From NCBI GenBank assembly GCA_051656605.1, contig JBOGCF010000040.1, forward strand, positions 1 through 64,000: a stretch of DNA of 64,000 nt, written 5' to 3'. The translations under genes were made by a program, and so were the position numbers. Numbering within the stretch: the stretch's first letter is position 1; each line of letters begins with the position of its first letter. Under the pieces are notes generated by a model. The model was not told the DNA's origin. It did no database searches and saw nothing but the letters and a program-made list of their open reading frames with translations. Positions 18,288 to 26,472 of the stretch are shown here, piece by piece. This DNA is from UBA12018 sp051656605. Lineage in GTDB: Bacteria; Bacteroidota; Bacteroidia; Bacteroidales; CAMTPD01.

Positions 18288-19646
18288 TTATAGTTTGTTT
18301 TTGCTTTTATAACTTAATAATCTTCTCCAAACTGTAGGTTTTTTTCTCACATATGCTATTAAAAGAATCAGTTCACTGAAATTCTTTTTTGTTAATTCAC
18401 AGTAATCTCTATTGGGACTACTATTGAAATCCTCATCTCTAGAATTATAAAATCTTTTTACGGTACAGCCTCCACATAACTTATTTGCCCAGCAGGATAA
18501 GCACTCTGCATTTTTATTTGATAATAATTTTTTCTCAAAATCATTATACAACAATGATGACTTATAGATATTATCACTTTTTGTGTTACCTAGGCAAGTT
18601 TTATGTTTACCTACTACCATTTGACATGGATATATATCTCCTGAAGTTGATACAGCAAACCTATCTTGACATATTGAACACATCTTATTTTCTTTTTTAA
18701 GAGTGATTGCAGCCAATACATTCCAAAAATCAATAGGCATATCAGAGAAATCAATTAAATCTATATTTTTATAATAATCACTCGTAGACTTGTGACCAGA
18801 TAAATCATTTGAGTTCTCATTAACTACATCTCCATCTATTCCAAAAACTTTTGTCAAGTCATCATTAATATCTTTATAACTATATCCCAATTCAATATGC
18901 CTCTTAGTGTAGGTAGCTTCAAACTTCAGTTTAGCTTTCGTCTCTGATTTTACAGAATAAATAAATTTTGAAATTTTATCAAAACTGCCACTTCCATCTG
19001 CAAAAATTCTATTCTCATCATTTATCTCTTTTAATCCATCCACACTGATTGTTACAAAATCAAGATACTTATCAATAAATTTAATTATATCTTTATTTAA
19101 GATTGTTCCATTTGTAATTGCTCCAAATAAAGGAATCACAGCAAATTCTCCATGATTGAATTTATTAATAAAGGAATCACATATATATACCATGATATCC
19201 AAATTCATGAACGGCTCGCCTCCAAAAAAAATTATCTTCTTTATTTTATCAAAGTTATTGACACAAAATTCAACAAAGGAATCTGCATCTTCTTTAGACA
19301 TTAAACTTATAGGCATATTATAATTACCGCTGTTCGCATAACAATATTTACATCTGAGATTACATGAATTTGAAACATGAAGAGTTATTCTATTAATTAC
19401 CTTGTTATTATTTTGAGATTTATTTGAGACAATATTATAATCCGATTTAACTTTCTCAATAAAAGGCTTTATGTCAATTCCTAATTGAGCATAGTCATTA
19501 ATCACACGAATCTCATCATTACACCGTTTTAGAGATTCTACAACTTCAACCATAGAATCATCAATAGATATCATATTAAATGTACTCCCCACATATAATA
19601 TGTTTAAAGTTTTATCCTTTATTATTTGTACACAATCCCAATTCAT
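18288..19646 (-). CDS. Radical SAM/SPASM peptide maturase
   Basis: A 452-aa enzyme. An N-terminal segment of about 85 residues, possibly for leader binding, is followed by the radical SAM core with C95-x3-C99-x2-C102 (CNLRCKYCYA) and IIFFGGEPFMNLD. A C-terminal SPASM region (about 330-415) contains CSICQDR, IYPCQMV, CLGN, CLSCWANKLCGGC and a later Cys, enough for two auxiliary Fe-S clusters. Enzymes of this build make thioether or carbon-carbon links in ribosomally made peptides. The gene lies 100 bases after the 64-aa precursor. Base composition is very AT-rich, unlike the core genes. Confidence 0.9.
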   Translation of the reverse strand: MNWDCVQIIKDKTLNILYVGSTFNMISIDDSMVEVVESLKRCNDEIRVINDYAQLGIDIKPFIEKVKSDYNIVSNKSQNNNKVINRITLHVSNSCNLRCKYCYANSGNYNMPISLMSKEDADSFVEFCVNNFDKIKKIIFFGGEPFMNLDIMVYICDSFINKFNHGEFAVIPLFGAITNGTILNKDIIKFIDKYLDFVTISVDGLKEINDENRIFADGSGSFDKISKFIYSVKSETKAKLKFEATYTKRHIELGYSYKDINDDLTKVFGIDGDVVNENSNDLSGHKSTSDYYKNIDLIDFSDMPIDFWNVLAAITLKKENKMCSICQDRFAVSTSGDIYPCQMVVGKHKTCLGNTKSDNIYKSSLLYNDFEKKLLSNKNAECLSCWANKLCGGCTVKRFYNSRDEDFNSSPNRDYCELTKKNFSELILLIAYVRKKPTVWRRLLSYKSKNKL

Positions 19647-19666
19647 TCGTATTTCGGATTAAATAA

Positions 19667-19710
19667 GAATACAAAGACATTATGCTTAATTACATAATAT
19701 CTCTGTATTC
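19667..19710 (-). promoter_or_regulatory. Imperfect hairpin between precursor and maturase
   Basis: GAATAC (19667-19672) and GTATTC (19705-19710) pair, as do the inner ATTATG and CATAAT with small mismatches between, around an 8-base loop. No T-run follows, so it is not a standard terminator; it may stabilise the precursor mRNA or lower readthrough into the maturase. Confidence 0.45.
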
Positions 19711-19746
19711 ATTATATAGTTTTACTTTAATTATCAGAGCGTTTAT

Positions 19747-19941
19747 TTAACACCAGCAGATAAACCCGCCGCCGCTTCCTTTATCCCCATCGCCAAGATT
19801 TTCATTTCCATTTTCGTCGTTTGCACCTCCAATGATTTCATTTAATTCTTCAAAATTAAATTCTTCCATATTTTCTATTTTTGGAGTATCAATGCTTGGT
19901 GTCTCAATTTGCTTTACGATTTTAATTTCTGAATTTTTCAT
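19747..19941 (-). CDS. Double-glycine-leader RiPP precursor, CWC-type core
   Basis: A 64-aa peptide. The leader (residues 1-39) is rich in Glu, Ile and Lys and ends FNFEELNEIIGG, a double-glycine C39 cleavage site. The predicted core of 25 residues is Asn/Asp/Gly-rich and ends GSGGGFICWC. The hydrophobic Cys-Trp-Cys end after a flexible Gly stretch is the likely site of maturase chemistry. It is encoded just before the radical SAM gene, on the same strand and upstream of the C39 exporter. Start ATG at 19941. Precursor function is inferred from leader, size and neighbours. The modification type is unknown. Confidence 0.85.
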   Translation of the reverse strand: MKNSEIKIVKQIETPSIDTPKIENMEEFNFEELNEIIGGANDENGNENLGDGDKGSGGGFICWC

Positions 19942-20056
19942 TGTTTCTATTTTTTATGATTTCCTACTCTATTAAGGTATTTCGGTATCCCCTCCTTTGA
20001 ACAGTCTGGTCTGCAATATAATTATACCGGTAAAAATAATCTTGCTTCTACTTACC

Positions 20057-20191
20057 CTATCGTGTCCGACTATCCTCAACCCACTCCTGGAGCTCCTCAT
20101 CCCAAACCCATCCATCGTATGATTTAGATTTTCCACCATACAATACACTCATATCTTGTTCTGAGATTATTTCGATACTTATTTCATTCAT
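20057..20191 (-). CDS. Second double-glycine-leader precursor peptide (44 aa)
   Basis: A small ORF starting ATG at 20191 and ending TAG at 20057. The 20-residue leader starts MNEISIEIISEQDMSVLYGG, matching the usual double-glycine leader pattern of alternating acidic and hydrophobic residues before GG. The 24-residue core begins KSKSYDGWVWDEELQEW and ends SRTR; it has three Trp and no Cys, unlike the other precursor. It is the first gene behind the divergent promoter region and lies 115 bases before the 64-aa precursor. It is short enough to be missed by routine gene calling. Precursor role is inferred from leader form and position. Confidence 0.75.
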   Translation of the reverse strand: MNEISIEIISEQDMSVLYGGKSKSYDGWVWDEELQEWVEDSRTR

Positions 20192-20226
20192 GATGCAATA
20201 AATTTTATTAGTTTGATTTTATATGA

Positions 20227-20234
20227 CAAAAGTA
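20227..20234 (-). promoter_or_regulatory. -7 box for the precursor operon
   Basis: TACTTTTG on the minus strand, 36 bases before the 44-aa precursor start, matches the TAnnTTTG consensus. No TTG lies at the 19-20 base distance (nearest at 20260-20262, spacer 25), which suggests that an activator is needed. Confidence 0.5.
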
Positions 20235-20271
20235 GAGCTCTTGAACCCGGCAGATCTAACAAAAACATATA

Positions 20272-20327
20272 TTGTTATATATAAATCCCGTTTTTTTTTG
20301 TTATGTTTGTGTGATTTTACTTGTTAT
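20272..20327. promoter_or_regulatory. Three TTGTTAT direct repeats in the divergent intergenic region
   Basis: TTGTTAT occurs at 20272-20278, 20298-20304 and 20321-20327, spaced 26 and 23 bases, inside the 188-base gap between the precursor operon and the divergent kinase gene. OmpR-type regulators bind direct repeats about one or two helical turns apart, so these are candidate sites for the adjacent regulator. The region is AT-rich, so chance is possible. A TATGTTTG at 20302-20309 could be the kinase -7 box. Confidence 0.35.
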
Positions 20328-20379
20328 ACAGATTTACACAGACCAATATAAACTTTTAAAAAACAACTGTTTATACATA

Positions 20380-21771
20380 ATGAAAAGATACTATGTATTA
20401 TGTAGTTTAGCTGTGATGGCAATTATTATTTTACAATCACTTTACATTCATAGTTTATATGATCAGTATATGCAGTCAGAATGTAAAAATATTGATGCTC
20501 GCTTATACGAAGCGATAGACCTTGAACGATTTCACAGATTTGTTAATAAAAAAGAGGTGAAGTTTCAACTGAGACTAACACCTATGAGCGCAATGTCTGA
20601 TAAGATGCGAGACAGTTTGCTTGCAATCCATCCCCTCCCTCCAAAACCAGCTCCTATTGCTGAGACGTATGATGTTATAGGATTGATTAATGCTGGTATA
20701 ATCCGTTCAACAGATGAGATTCGAAGTCATCAAAAAGAAGACTTGTTCTATGAACAAGGCAGACCCATTAATACACATGTATTAGACAGTATGCTACAAG
20801 CTCGTCTCCCCAAAAACTATAACCTCGAAATTGAGATAAGAAATAGCACTGACAGTCTGCTTGCCAAAACTGGAAGTATAGAGAATATCAACTATGCTTC
20901 TAAACACATACAAGTGGGATTTAAAGGATACCAGTTTATAACAGTATACGCCAACATTCCATTATCGTCATTTATTAAACAATCTATATGGATCTTGGCT
21001 CTTTCACTTATTATTATAGCCATGCCGCTTCTCTCACTTCTTTATCTGGTAACGACGCTCAGATCAAAGCAATCAATACTAAAACAGCGGGAATATAGTA
21101 TCAATGGAATAATCCACGATTTAAAGTCTCCATTAACATCACTTAGTACAATGCTAAGTCTCTTCCGGATTACAGAAAAAGAGCCGGAAAAGCAGAAGCT
21201 AATTGCGGTCAACTCTAATGGTATTGCCAGACTCATCAAAAAGGTAGAGCAATTGCTAGAAGTGAGTAGGTATAACCGCTCAAAGATCATCATTTATAAA
21301 AACGCAATAACGTCTGGTAATTTAACGCAATATGCAGCTGAAATTAAAGAAACGCTACTAACAATATCCGCAGATAAGGATATTTCCATACATATTGAGA
21401 ATCGTATTGAATCAGACAAAGTATTGTATGTAGATACAATGCACTTTGAAACAATACTCAACATCCTTATTGAGAATAGTATCAGATACTCAAACAATGA
21501 AGTGAATATCAATGTCAGATTTGAGTTATCTGCTCCAAACACACTGAGCATAAAAGTTAAAGATGATGGTATCGGTATTGATAAAAAGCACCTCCGTCAT
21601 ATATTCAAACAATTTTACAGGGCAAATGAAACAATTGTAAAAGGCTATGGAATAGGTCTTAGTTATTTACGAATTATTGCACTTGCTCACGGTGGACGAG
21701 TTTGCGTAGTTAGCGAGTTAGGCAAAGGAAGTGAATTTGAAGTAATATTAAATTGTAAAAAAGATGAGTAA
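20380..21771 (+). CDS. Sensor histidine kinase of the peptide cassette
   Basis: A 463-aa kinase from the ATG at 20380 (a TTG 108 bases upstream is in frame but gives an unlikely extra hydrophobic start). Membrane helices at about 7-27 and 203-224 enclose a periplasmic domain of about 175 residues with no known sensor fold. The dimerisation domain has IIHDLKSPLTS with H246, and the ATPase domain has the N box ILIENSIRYS, DDGIGID and GYGIGLSYL. It overlaps the response regulator by 8 bases and is divergent from the precursor operon, so it probably senses an envelope signal, possibly the exported peptide. Confidence 0.88.
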   Translation: MKRYYVLCSLAVMAIIILQSLYIHSLYDQYMQSECKNIDARLYEAIDLERFHRFVNKKEVKFQLRLTPMSAMSDKMRDSLLAIHPLPPKPAPIAETYDVIGLINAGIIRSTDEIRSHQKEDLFYEQGRPINTHVLDSMLQARLPKNYNLEIEIRNSTDSLLAKTGSIENINYASKHIQVGFKGYQFITVYANIPLSSFIKQSIWILALSLIIIAMPLLSLLYLVTTLRSKQSILKQREYSINGIIHDLKSPLTSLSTMLSLFRITEKEPEKQKLIAVNSNGIARLIKKVEQLLEVSRYNRSKIIIYKNAITSGNLTQYAAEIKETLLTISADKDISIHIENRIESDKVLYVDTMHFETILNILIENSIRYSNNEVNINVRFELSAPNTLSIKVKDDGIGIDKKHLRHIFKQFYRANETIVKGYGIGLSYLRIIALAHGGRVCVVSELGKGSEFEVILNCKKDE

Positions 21772-22471
21772 ACAAGCAACAAAAGTTCTCTTTATTGATG
21801 ATGATACCGTACTTGGTAGTATGGTTTTACAAGGTCTTACGTATCTTGGATATAACGTCCATTACCAATCGTCAATGATAGCTTTGGATAGTATTATAAG
21901 TGAGTTTTGTCCCAATATTATCATTTTAGATATCGAAATTGGAGATAAAGATGGTATTGATGACTCTGCTCGTATCCGTATACTCTTTCCTAATATTCCG
22001 ATTATCTTTGTTTCATCTCATGTAGACACATCCTATGTAGTAAAAGCTTTAGAAAATGGAGGAGTAACATATATCAAAAAGCCTATTGATATAGAAGAGC
22101 TTGCTGCATATATTAATCGTTATGCTCTAAAATCTCCTACAGATACAAGAATTGTTATAGGTAATTTCATCCTTGATAAAAGCTCTAGGCTACTAACTAA
22201 CACTGAAAATAATACAACTGAAACTCTCAATAATAAGGAGGTACAATTAATTGAAATGCTTGCTAATAATATTGGCTGCGTAGTCACAAGAGAAACAATA
22301 ATAGCTCAAATATGGAATGATGACTTTTCTAGCGATCAAGTCTTGAATAACTACATTTCTCATATACGAAAATGTATCTCTTCTGATTCTTCAATCTCTA
22401 TAGAGACAATGCCTCGCCAGGGCTATCGATTGCTCTTAAATGTTAATCAAGAATGTACAATCTCTGTATAA
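21764..22471 (+). CDS. OmpR/PhoB-family response regulator of the peptide cassette
   Basis: A 235-aa regulator. The receiver domain (1-125) has the acidic pocket IDDD (11-14), phospho-acceptor D56 (IIILDIEIG) and a conserved lysine in YIKKPID. The winged-helix DNA-binding domain (about 130-230) shows LNNKEVQLIEML and the recognition region SDQVLNNYISHIRKCI, ending in MPRQGYRLLL. It is translationally coupled to the kinase. The likely target is the shared intergenic region. The reading frame stops 73 bases before the right-hand 76-bp repeat, so it marks the right end of the cassette. Confidence 0.88.
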   Translation: MSKQATKVLFIDDDTVLGSMVLQGLTYLGYNVHYQSSMIALDSIISEFCPNIIILDIEIGDKDGIDDSARIRILFPNIPIIFVSSHVDTSYVVKALENGGVTYIKKPIDIEELAAYINRYALKSPTDTRIVIGNFILDKSSRLLTNTENNTTETLNNKEVQLIEMLANNIGCVVTRETIIAQIWNDDFSSDQVLNNYISHIRKCISSDSSISIETMPRQGYRLLLNVNQECTISV

Positions 22472-22544
22472 TGATAATACAGATAACTCACATACTCTTT
22501 TAACCTCTTGAAAATGATACAATCATTAAACATGATTATTTCTA

Positions 22545-22620
22545 AAAGCGAAGCTCACTTCAACACACCGATCAGGAGTATCGGATTGCTATCTTCATTG
22601 ACATTCTCAAGACAATTGAC
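22545..22620 (-). repeat. Right copy of the 76-bp direct repeat flanking the cassette
   Basis: Same sequence and orientation as 13106-13181 apart from one base, 9439 bases away. Here it forms the natural 3' end of the propeller lipoprotein pseudogene that continues to the right, so this copy is the original context and the left copy is the fragment. Confidence 0.9.
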
Positions 22621-23674
22621 AAATGCCTCCTTCTTCGCGGCATCAATTACAGTCGATGCTTTTACCGCGTCAATGTCGATCCAATTATCTTCACTAAAGG
22701 GAACCAATAGATCGACCCAGTATTTGCCCGAAGAACGGTAGTCGACCGTAAAATCACCACCCGTTATATCATTCTCGAATACAAACGGACAAGCCAAATA
22801 CAAATGAGGATTAGCAAACCATGGAAGTTTTCGCGCAAGAATATTTCCTTTATCCACCTTATACGTAACCTTTCCATCGTGCTTATTGTAGGAATACGTG
22901 TAGATATTCTCTCCCTTGTTACCAACTAGATAGATAAAGTCCTTACTTTGGTAATATTCACGAATCAAGAAATAGTCGAATGCTTTGCGCTCTTTGATCC
23001 ACTGATGTGTTTGTTCATAATCACCTTTCTCTTCTTTTGAAAAGCACTGTCTACCAAAGCAACAGACCACAAAGAGTCGACAGGATTATTGATTGGTTTT
23101 TCTACCTGGGTGTGCTGACTTATAAAAATATGATTATCAAAAAGAAGGAAAGGTCCAATTGCACAACTAAACATGTAGCCTAACAACTTGTTCGTAGGCC
23201 TTCGCACTTCCCGTCGAAATCATAAACTTGAACTCCTTGATAAATTGTTACGCAATAAACCTCTTTTTTCTTCTCATCAATAAAGTAGTCATACAATTGA
23301 GTATACTCCTCCGGTCCTTGTCCTATTCTCCCTACAAAATTCAAAAACTTGCCACTTCGTGAGAATCTGTAGAGCCGTTGATCTTCATACGGAATAATCC
23401 ATATATCATCATCGGTTACCTGTACATTTTGAATGCTAGCAAGCAAGGATTCGTTTGTCGTTTCTAAAGGAACAACCTGAACATCACTTATCGCTTCGCT
23501 CAAGAGTAAGCTTTCTACCTTCGTCACGTTATCGGACAAATTAATCACGGCTAGACTCTCAGCCTCTTCATCGGACGACTTTTGCTTTTTAGTCGTACTA
23601 CACCCGCAAAAAACGAATGCACTCACGATAATATAACTCGTAAACGATTTCATAAGATATGCTGTGGTATTCAT
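22555..23674 (-). pseudogene. Frameshifted 6-bladed beta-propeller lipoprotein gene
   Basis: Three overlapping frames together give a full-length propeller lipoprotein of about 373 residues. Frame one (from ATG 23674) has the lipoprotein signal ending FCGCSTTKK and blades with GRIGQGPEEY, and breaks near 23200 after VYDFDGK. Frame two continues RPTNKLLGYMF to ALVDSAF and breaks near the CTTTTGAAAAG run at about 23033-23046. Frame three continues SKEEKGDYEQTHQW to the tail NEDSNPILLIGVLK. Two single-base indels are needed. This is either a decayed gene or two sequencing errors; the adjacent duplicated 3' end favours decay. Confidence 0.8.
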
Positions 23675-23810
23675 AATCTATTCATTTAAATGTGTCATTC
23701 GGGTAGAGACCATCTCGTTACACTGAACTCTGTTTTTTTCTACAAAATAAGGGGATTGAGCAGGTCTCAACGTGTACTGATTACTAAGATGTTACAAGAA
23801 AAATGGCTTA

Positions 23811-23843
23811 CAGACATCAAAATTCCTTATAGAGAACTTTTTG
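23811..23843 (-). promoter_or_regulatory. Conserved upstream element, copy A
   Basis: cagacatcaaaattccttat (23811-23830) is identical to 28795-28814, and GAACTTTTTG follows nearby in A as AAACTTTTTG does in B. A second shared block, a T-run then TTCTACAA at about 23730-23745, lies between the element and the gene. It sits about 137 bases before the start of the propeller pseudogene, so it is probably part of a shared promoter or leader. Confidence 0.5.
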
Positions 23844-23965
23844 CGCCTTTTTTAGCAATGTCGACTTATCACACTATCTATCTGCACTTTAAGCGAAAAC
23901 AAACATCAAAATAAAAATCGCAAAATACTGTAAAACAACCAACTAACATTTTAGCACTAGCCGAC

Positions 23966-25147
23966 TTACTGCTTCGATTTCAAGAGCATAATAACCGGAT
24001 TTGAGTCTTCTTTTAGCGTAGATGCAATCTCTTTCAGTCGTCCTTTTAGTTCGCCATTCTCATAGGCTTCAACCAGCTTGTAGGCCTCGAGTGTTTGCCA
24101 ACTTAGAATATCTCCACTTAGCGGACGAGACTTCAGGTTTACTTCATCTTGTGTGGTAAAGTCTGCATTATATACTTTATACGTATAAATACGCTGATCA
24201 TTTGTGTCGTATACCAAATTGGTAGAAGGAAAGCCTTTCTTTTGAGTAAAGTCGTACTCCTTCCTTACCGCTTCCATAAAGTAATACTTGTCGGTAAATA
24301 GGCTTGTGAATAGAAAAACCTCCGGATTCATCGCGTGTACAGAAGGGATTCGCACAAAGAAAGGCTTTATGCTATGATCTGCCGAATAGCGATACACTGT
24401 ATCTGAGGATATCTCCAATAATATCCGATCTTCTCCGAACGGCAAAATCGGATATAAGGAAGGAGGAATCATTACAAATGTCGTATTCTGATCATCACTT
24501 TCAGTTCGCATCGTTGCAGACTTCCTCTCTCCGCACTTTATATCGGGGGTGGCAATAATACTTCCATCTTGTTTTGAAATGATATGAATAGGCGAAGCTG
24601 TTAGATCACTTGAAAAATATTCATTCGAACAGATTAAATGATCTTGATCGAAGTTCTGAATATTAATAAATTTACAACCATCTTTATAGGGTAATGCACG
24701 TTTATAATTTCCCTCAAAATCATATACGAGCAGCTTATTTTTAGATAAATCTGTCACAAACAATTCTTGATTCTTTTCATCACATACAATATTATACATA
24801 TAGTTATACTCTTCTCCACTACGACCCTTACGGTTTATCTTGTTCACGCCTTTCCCTTTGCGATCAAACACAAAGATATCTCCGTCAAAATTTCTATTCG
24901 CAACGAAAATGTGATTCTTTCCGATTGCTTTTACCACACCTTGCGTGATGTATTCATCGGAGTTATCGAGTGGAATGTATTCGACATCCATAAAGTCTTG
25001 CAAGATCAATTCCTTTTCGGGATACTCTGCCGTTACATCAATGGTGATTAATTCATCGGCTGATTTATCATAGTTATTATTGCCACTGCATCCCACCAAT
25101 AGGAATACCGCTGCAATATAAAGCATACTTGTGTGTTTCTTATTCAT
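23966..25147 (-). CDS. 6-bladed beta-propeller lipoprotein, paralogue 1
   Basis: A 393-aa lipoprotein with the lipid-attachment Cys at residue 20 (LLVGCSGNN). The N-terminal part reads ELITIDVTAEYPEKELIL then LQDFMDVEYIPLDNSDEY, followed by blade repeats with GRSGEEYNYMY and a final KEDSNPVIMLL tail. Its first about 42 codons after the signal and its last about 30 codons are nearly identical at DNA level to paralogue 2, while the middle differs. Tandem with paralogue 2 (3 bases apart), on one transcript. Envelope location is predicted; the ligand is unknown. Confidence 0.8.
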   Translation of the reverse strand: MNKKHTSMLYIAAVFLLVGCSGNNNYDKSADELITIDVTAEYPEKELILQDFMDVEYIPLDNSDEYITQGVVKAIGKNHIFVANRNFDGDIFVFDRKGKGVNKINRKGRSGEEYNYMYNIVCDEKNQELFVTDLSKNKLLVYDFEGNYKRALPYKDGCKFINIQNFDQDHLICSNEYFSSDLTASPIHIISKQDGSIIATPDIKCGERKSATMRTESDDQNTTFVMIPPSLYPILPFGEDRILLEISSDTVYRYSADHSIKPFFVRIPSVHAMNPEVFLFTSLFTDKYYFMEAVRKEYDFTQKKGFPSTNLVYDTNDQRIYTYKVYNADFTTQDEVNLKSRPLSGDILSWQTLEAYKLVEAYENGELKGRLKEIASTLKEDSNPVIMLLKSKQ

Positions 25148-25150
25148 AGA

Positions 25151-26320
25151 TTATTTCTTGTTTTTCAAGAGCATAATTACGGGATTCGAGTCTTCTTCTA
25201 GCGTAGATGCAATCTCTTTCAGTCGTCCTTTTAGTTTGCCATTCTCATAGGCTTCAACCAGATCCGGTGCATCTAGTTTGATACAAAATGCAACTTCATT
25301 ACTCCTTGGATTAATAGGACTCCACCAGAAGTTGACTTCTTGTTTGTTGACATAGTCGCTATTATAAACCGTACATTGCGACACGTTCTTTTCTTCTCGA
25401 TCATATACCAATAATGTAGAAGGAAAGCCCTTAAAAGTTGTGAGATCAACTTCCTTCAATAGCGTTTGAAGCAGTAGATAACGATCTGAATCTAATATTG
25501 GAAATAGAAAGGTTTGAGGATCCATTTCATGAATAGAAGGAATTCTTTTTATGGCAGCATACAAATTACCTTTTGAGTCAACAGAGTATATCGAATCTGA
25601 AGAACAACGTGTTAACATCCACCCTGTCGTTGCTGGTATAATTAGATCGAAGCCAGGCATAACTGTCAAATCTCCTTTTATGAATACGGGAGAAGCAACC
25701 TTGGTTATATCAATCGAGAGTTCACGAGCAATACTTCCATCTTTCTTCGAAATGTAAACATGTGAAGATTGTTCGGATTCTTTTTGTGGTGGGTAGCTTT
25801 TATATGCGATCAAATGATCTTGATCATAGTTTGATACATTCTCGTAATAACAGCTATCAGCAAATTGTAGTTTTCGTTTATAGTCGCCCATTAAGTCATA
25901 CACAACTATAACCCGAGCTGAATTATTAACGATAAACATCTCTTTGTTATCTTCATCTAGAATAATATCTGTAATACCCGTATACTCTTCCCCGCTTCCT
26001 CCTTTTCGATTGATCTTACGAATACCATTACCGGTATTTCTATCGAAAACGAATATATCTCCATCATTTTTCCAATTCTTGGCTAATATCTGTTCTTTGC
26101 CCACGGCTTTTACAACACCTTGCGTGATGTATTCGTCGGAGTTATCGAGCGGAATGTATTCGACATCCATAAAGTCTTGCAAGATCAATTCCTTTTCGGG
26201 ATACTCTGCCGTTACATCAATGGTGATTAATTCGTCTGGCTGCTTGCCGGCATCTTTATTTCCGCTGCATCCCACCCATAGAGTCAGAGCAGCCGTATAG
26301 CATAAACTTGTGTATTTCAT
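25151..26320 (-). CDS. 6-bladed beta-propeller lipoprotein, paralogue 2
   Basis: A 389-aa lipoprotein (Cys at residue 18, LWVGCSGNK) of the same family. The 126-base block 26115-26240 matches 24936-25061 of paralogue 1 almost exactly, and the 3' end around 25165-25261 matches 23981-24076. The central blades are only distantly similar, as expected for variable ligand faces or for conversion between copies. It ends EEDSNPVIMLL. It lies first in a two-gene transcript, 153 bases after paralogue 3. Confidence 0.8.
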   Translation of the reverse strand: MKYTSLCYTAALTLWVGCSGNKDAGKQPDELITIDVTAEYPEKELILQDFMDVEYIPLDNSDEYITQGVVKAVGKEQILAKNWKNDGDIFVFDRNTGNGIRKINRKGGSGEEYTGITDIILDEDNKEMFIVNNSARVIVVYDLMGDYKRKLQFADSCYYENVSNYDQDHLIAYKSYPPQKESEQSSHVYISKKDGSIARELSIDITKVASPVFIKGDLTVMPGFDLIIPATTGWMLTRCSSDSIYSVDSKGNLYAAIKRIPSIHEMDPQTFLFPILDSDRYLLLQTLLKEVDLTTFKGFPSTLLVYDREEKNVSQCTVYNSDYVNKQEVNFWWSPINPRSNEVAFCIKLDAPDLVEAYENGKLKGRLKEIASTLEEDSNPVIMLLKNKK

Positions 26321-26472
26321 ATTCGGTATTTATTATCAGTTTGTTTGATCTAAAGCATGTGCTTTCTGCAATATTAAAGAAAGTTTTTGAGAAGACACCC
26401 ACAACTACGAAGTTTTTGTAGTTAAAACGAACAATTAATACAATACTGAATATGAATACACAACAAAATTAC

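Noticed and set aside
20272..20379. In-frame TTG extension of the histidine kinase
   Set aside because: It would add a second hydrophobic segment before the normal signal-anchor and cover the TTGTTAT repeats; the ATG at 20380 gives the standard layout.
22555..23207. Three separate small genes at the propeller pseudogene
   Set aside because: Their translations join end to end into one family member with the usual length and tail, so one frameshifted gene explains them better.
23690..23914. 74-codon plus-strand ORF
   Set aside because: It reads through conserved upstream element A. Part of its apparent similarity to the ORF at 28632 comes from the shared 20-bp DNA element (giving DIKIPY), not from a protein.
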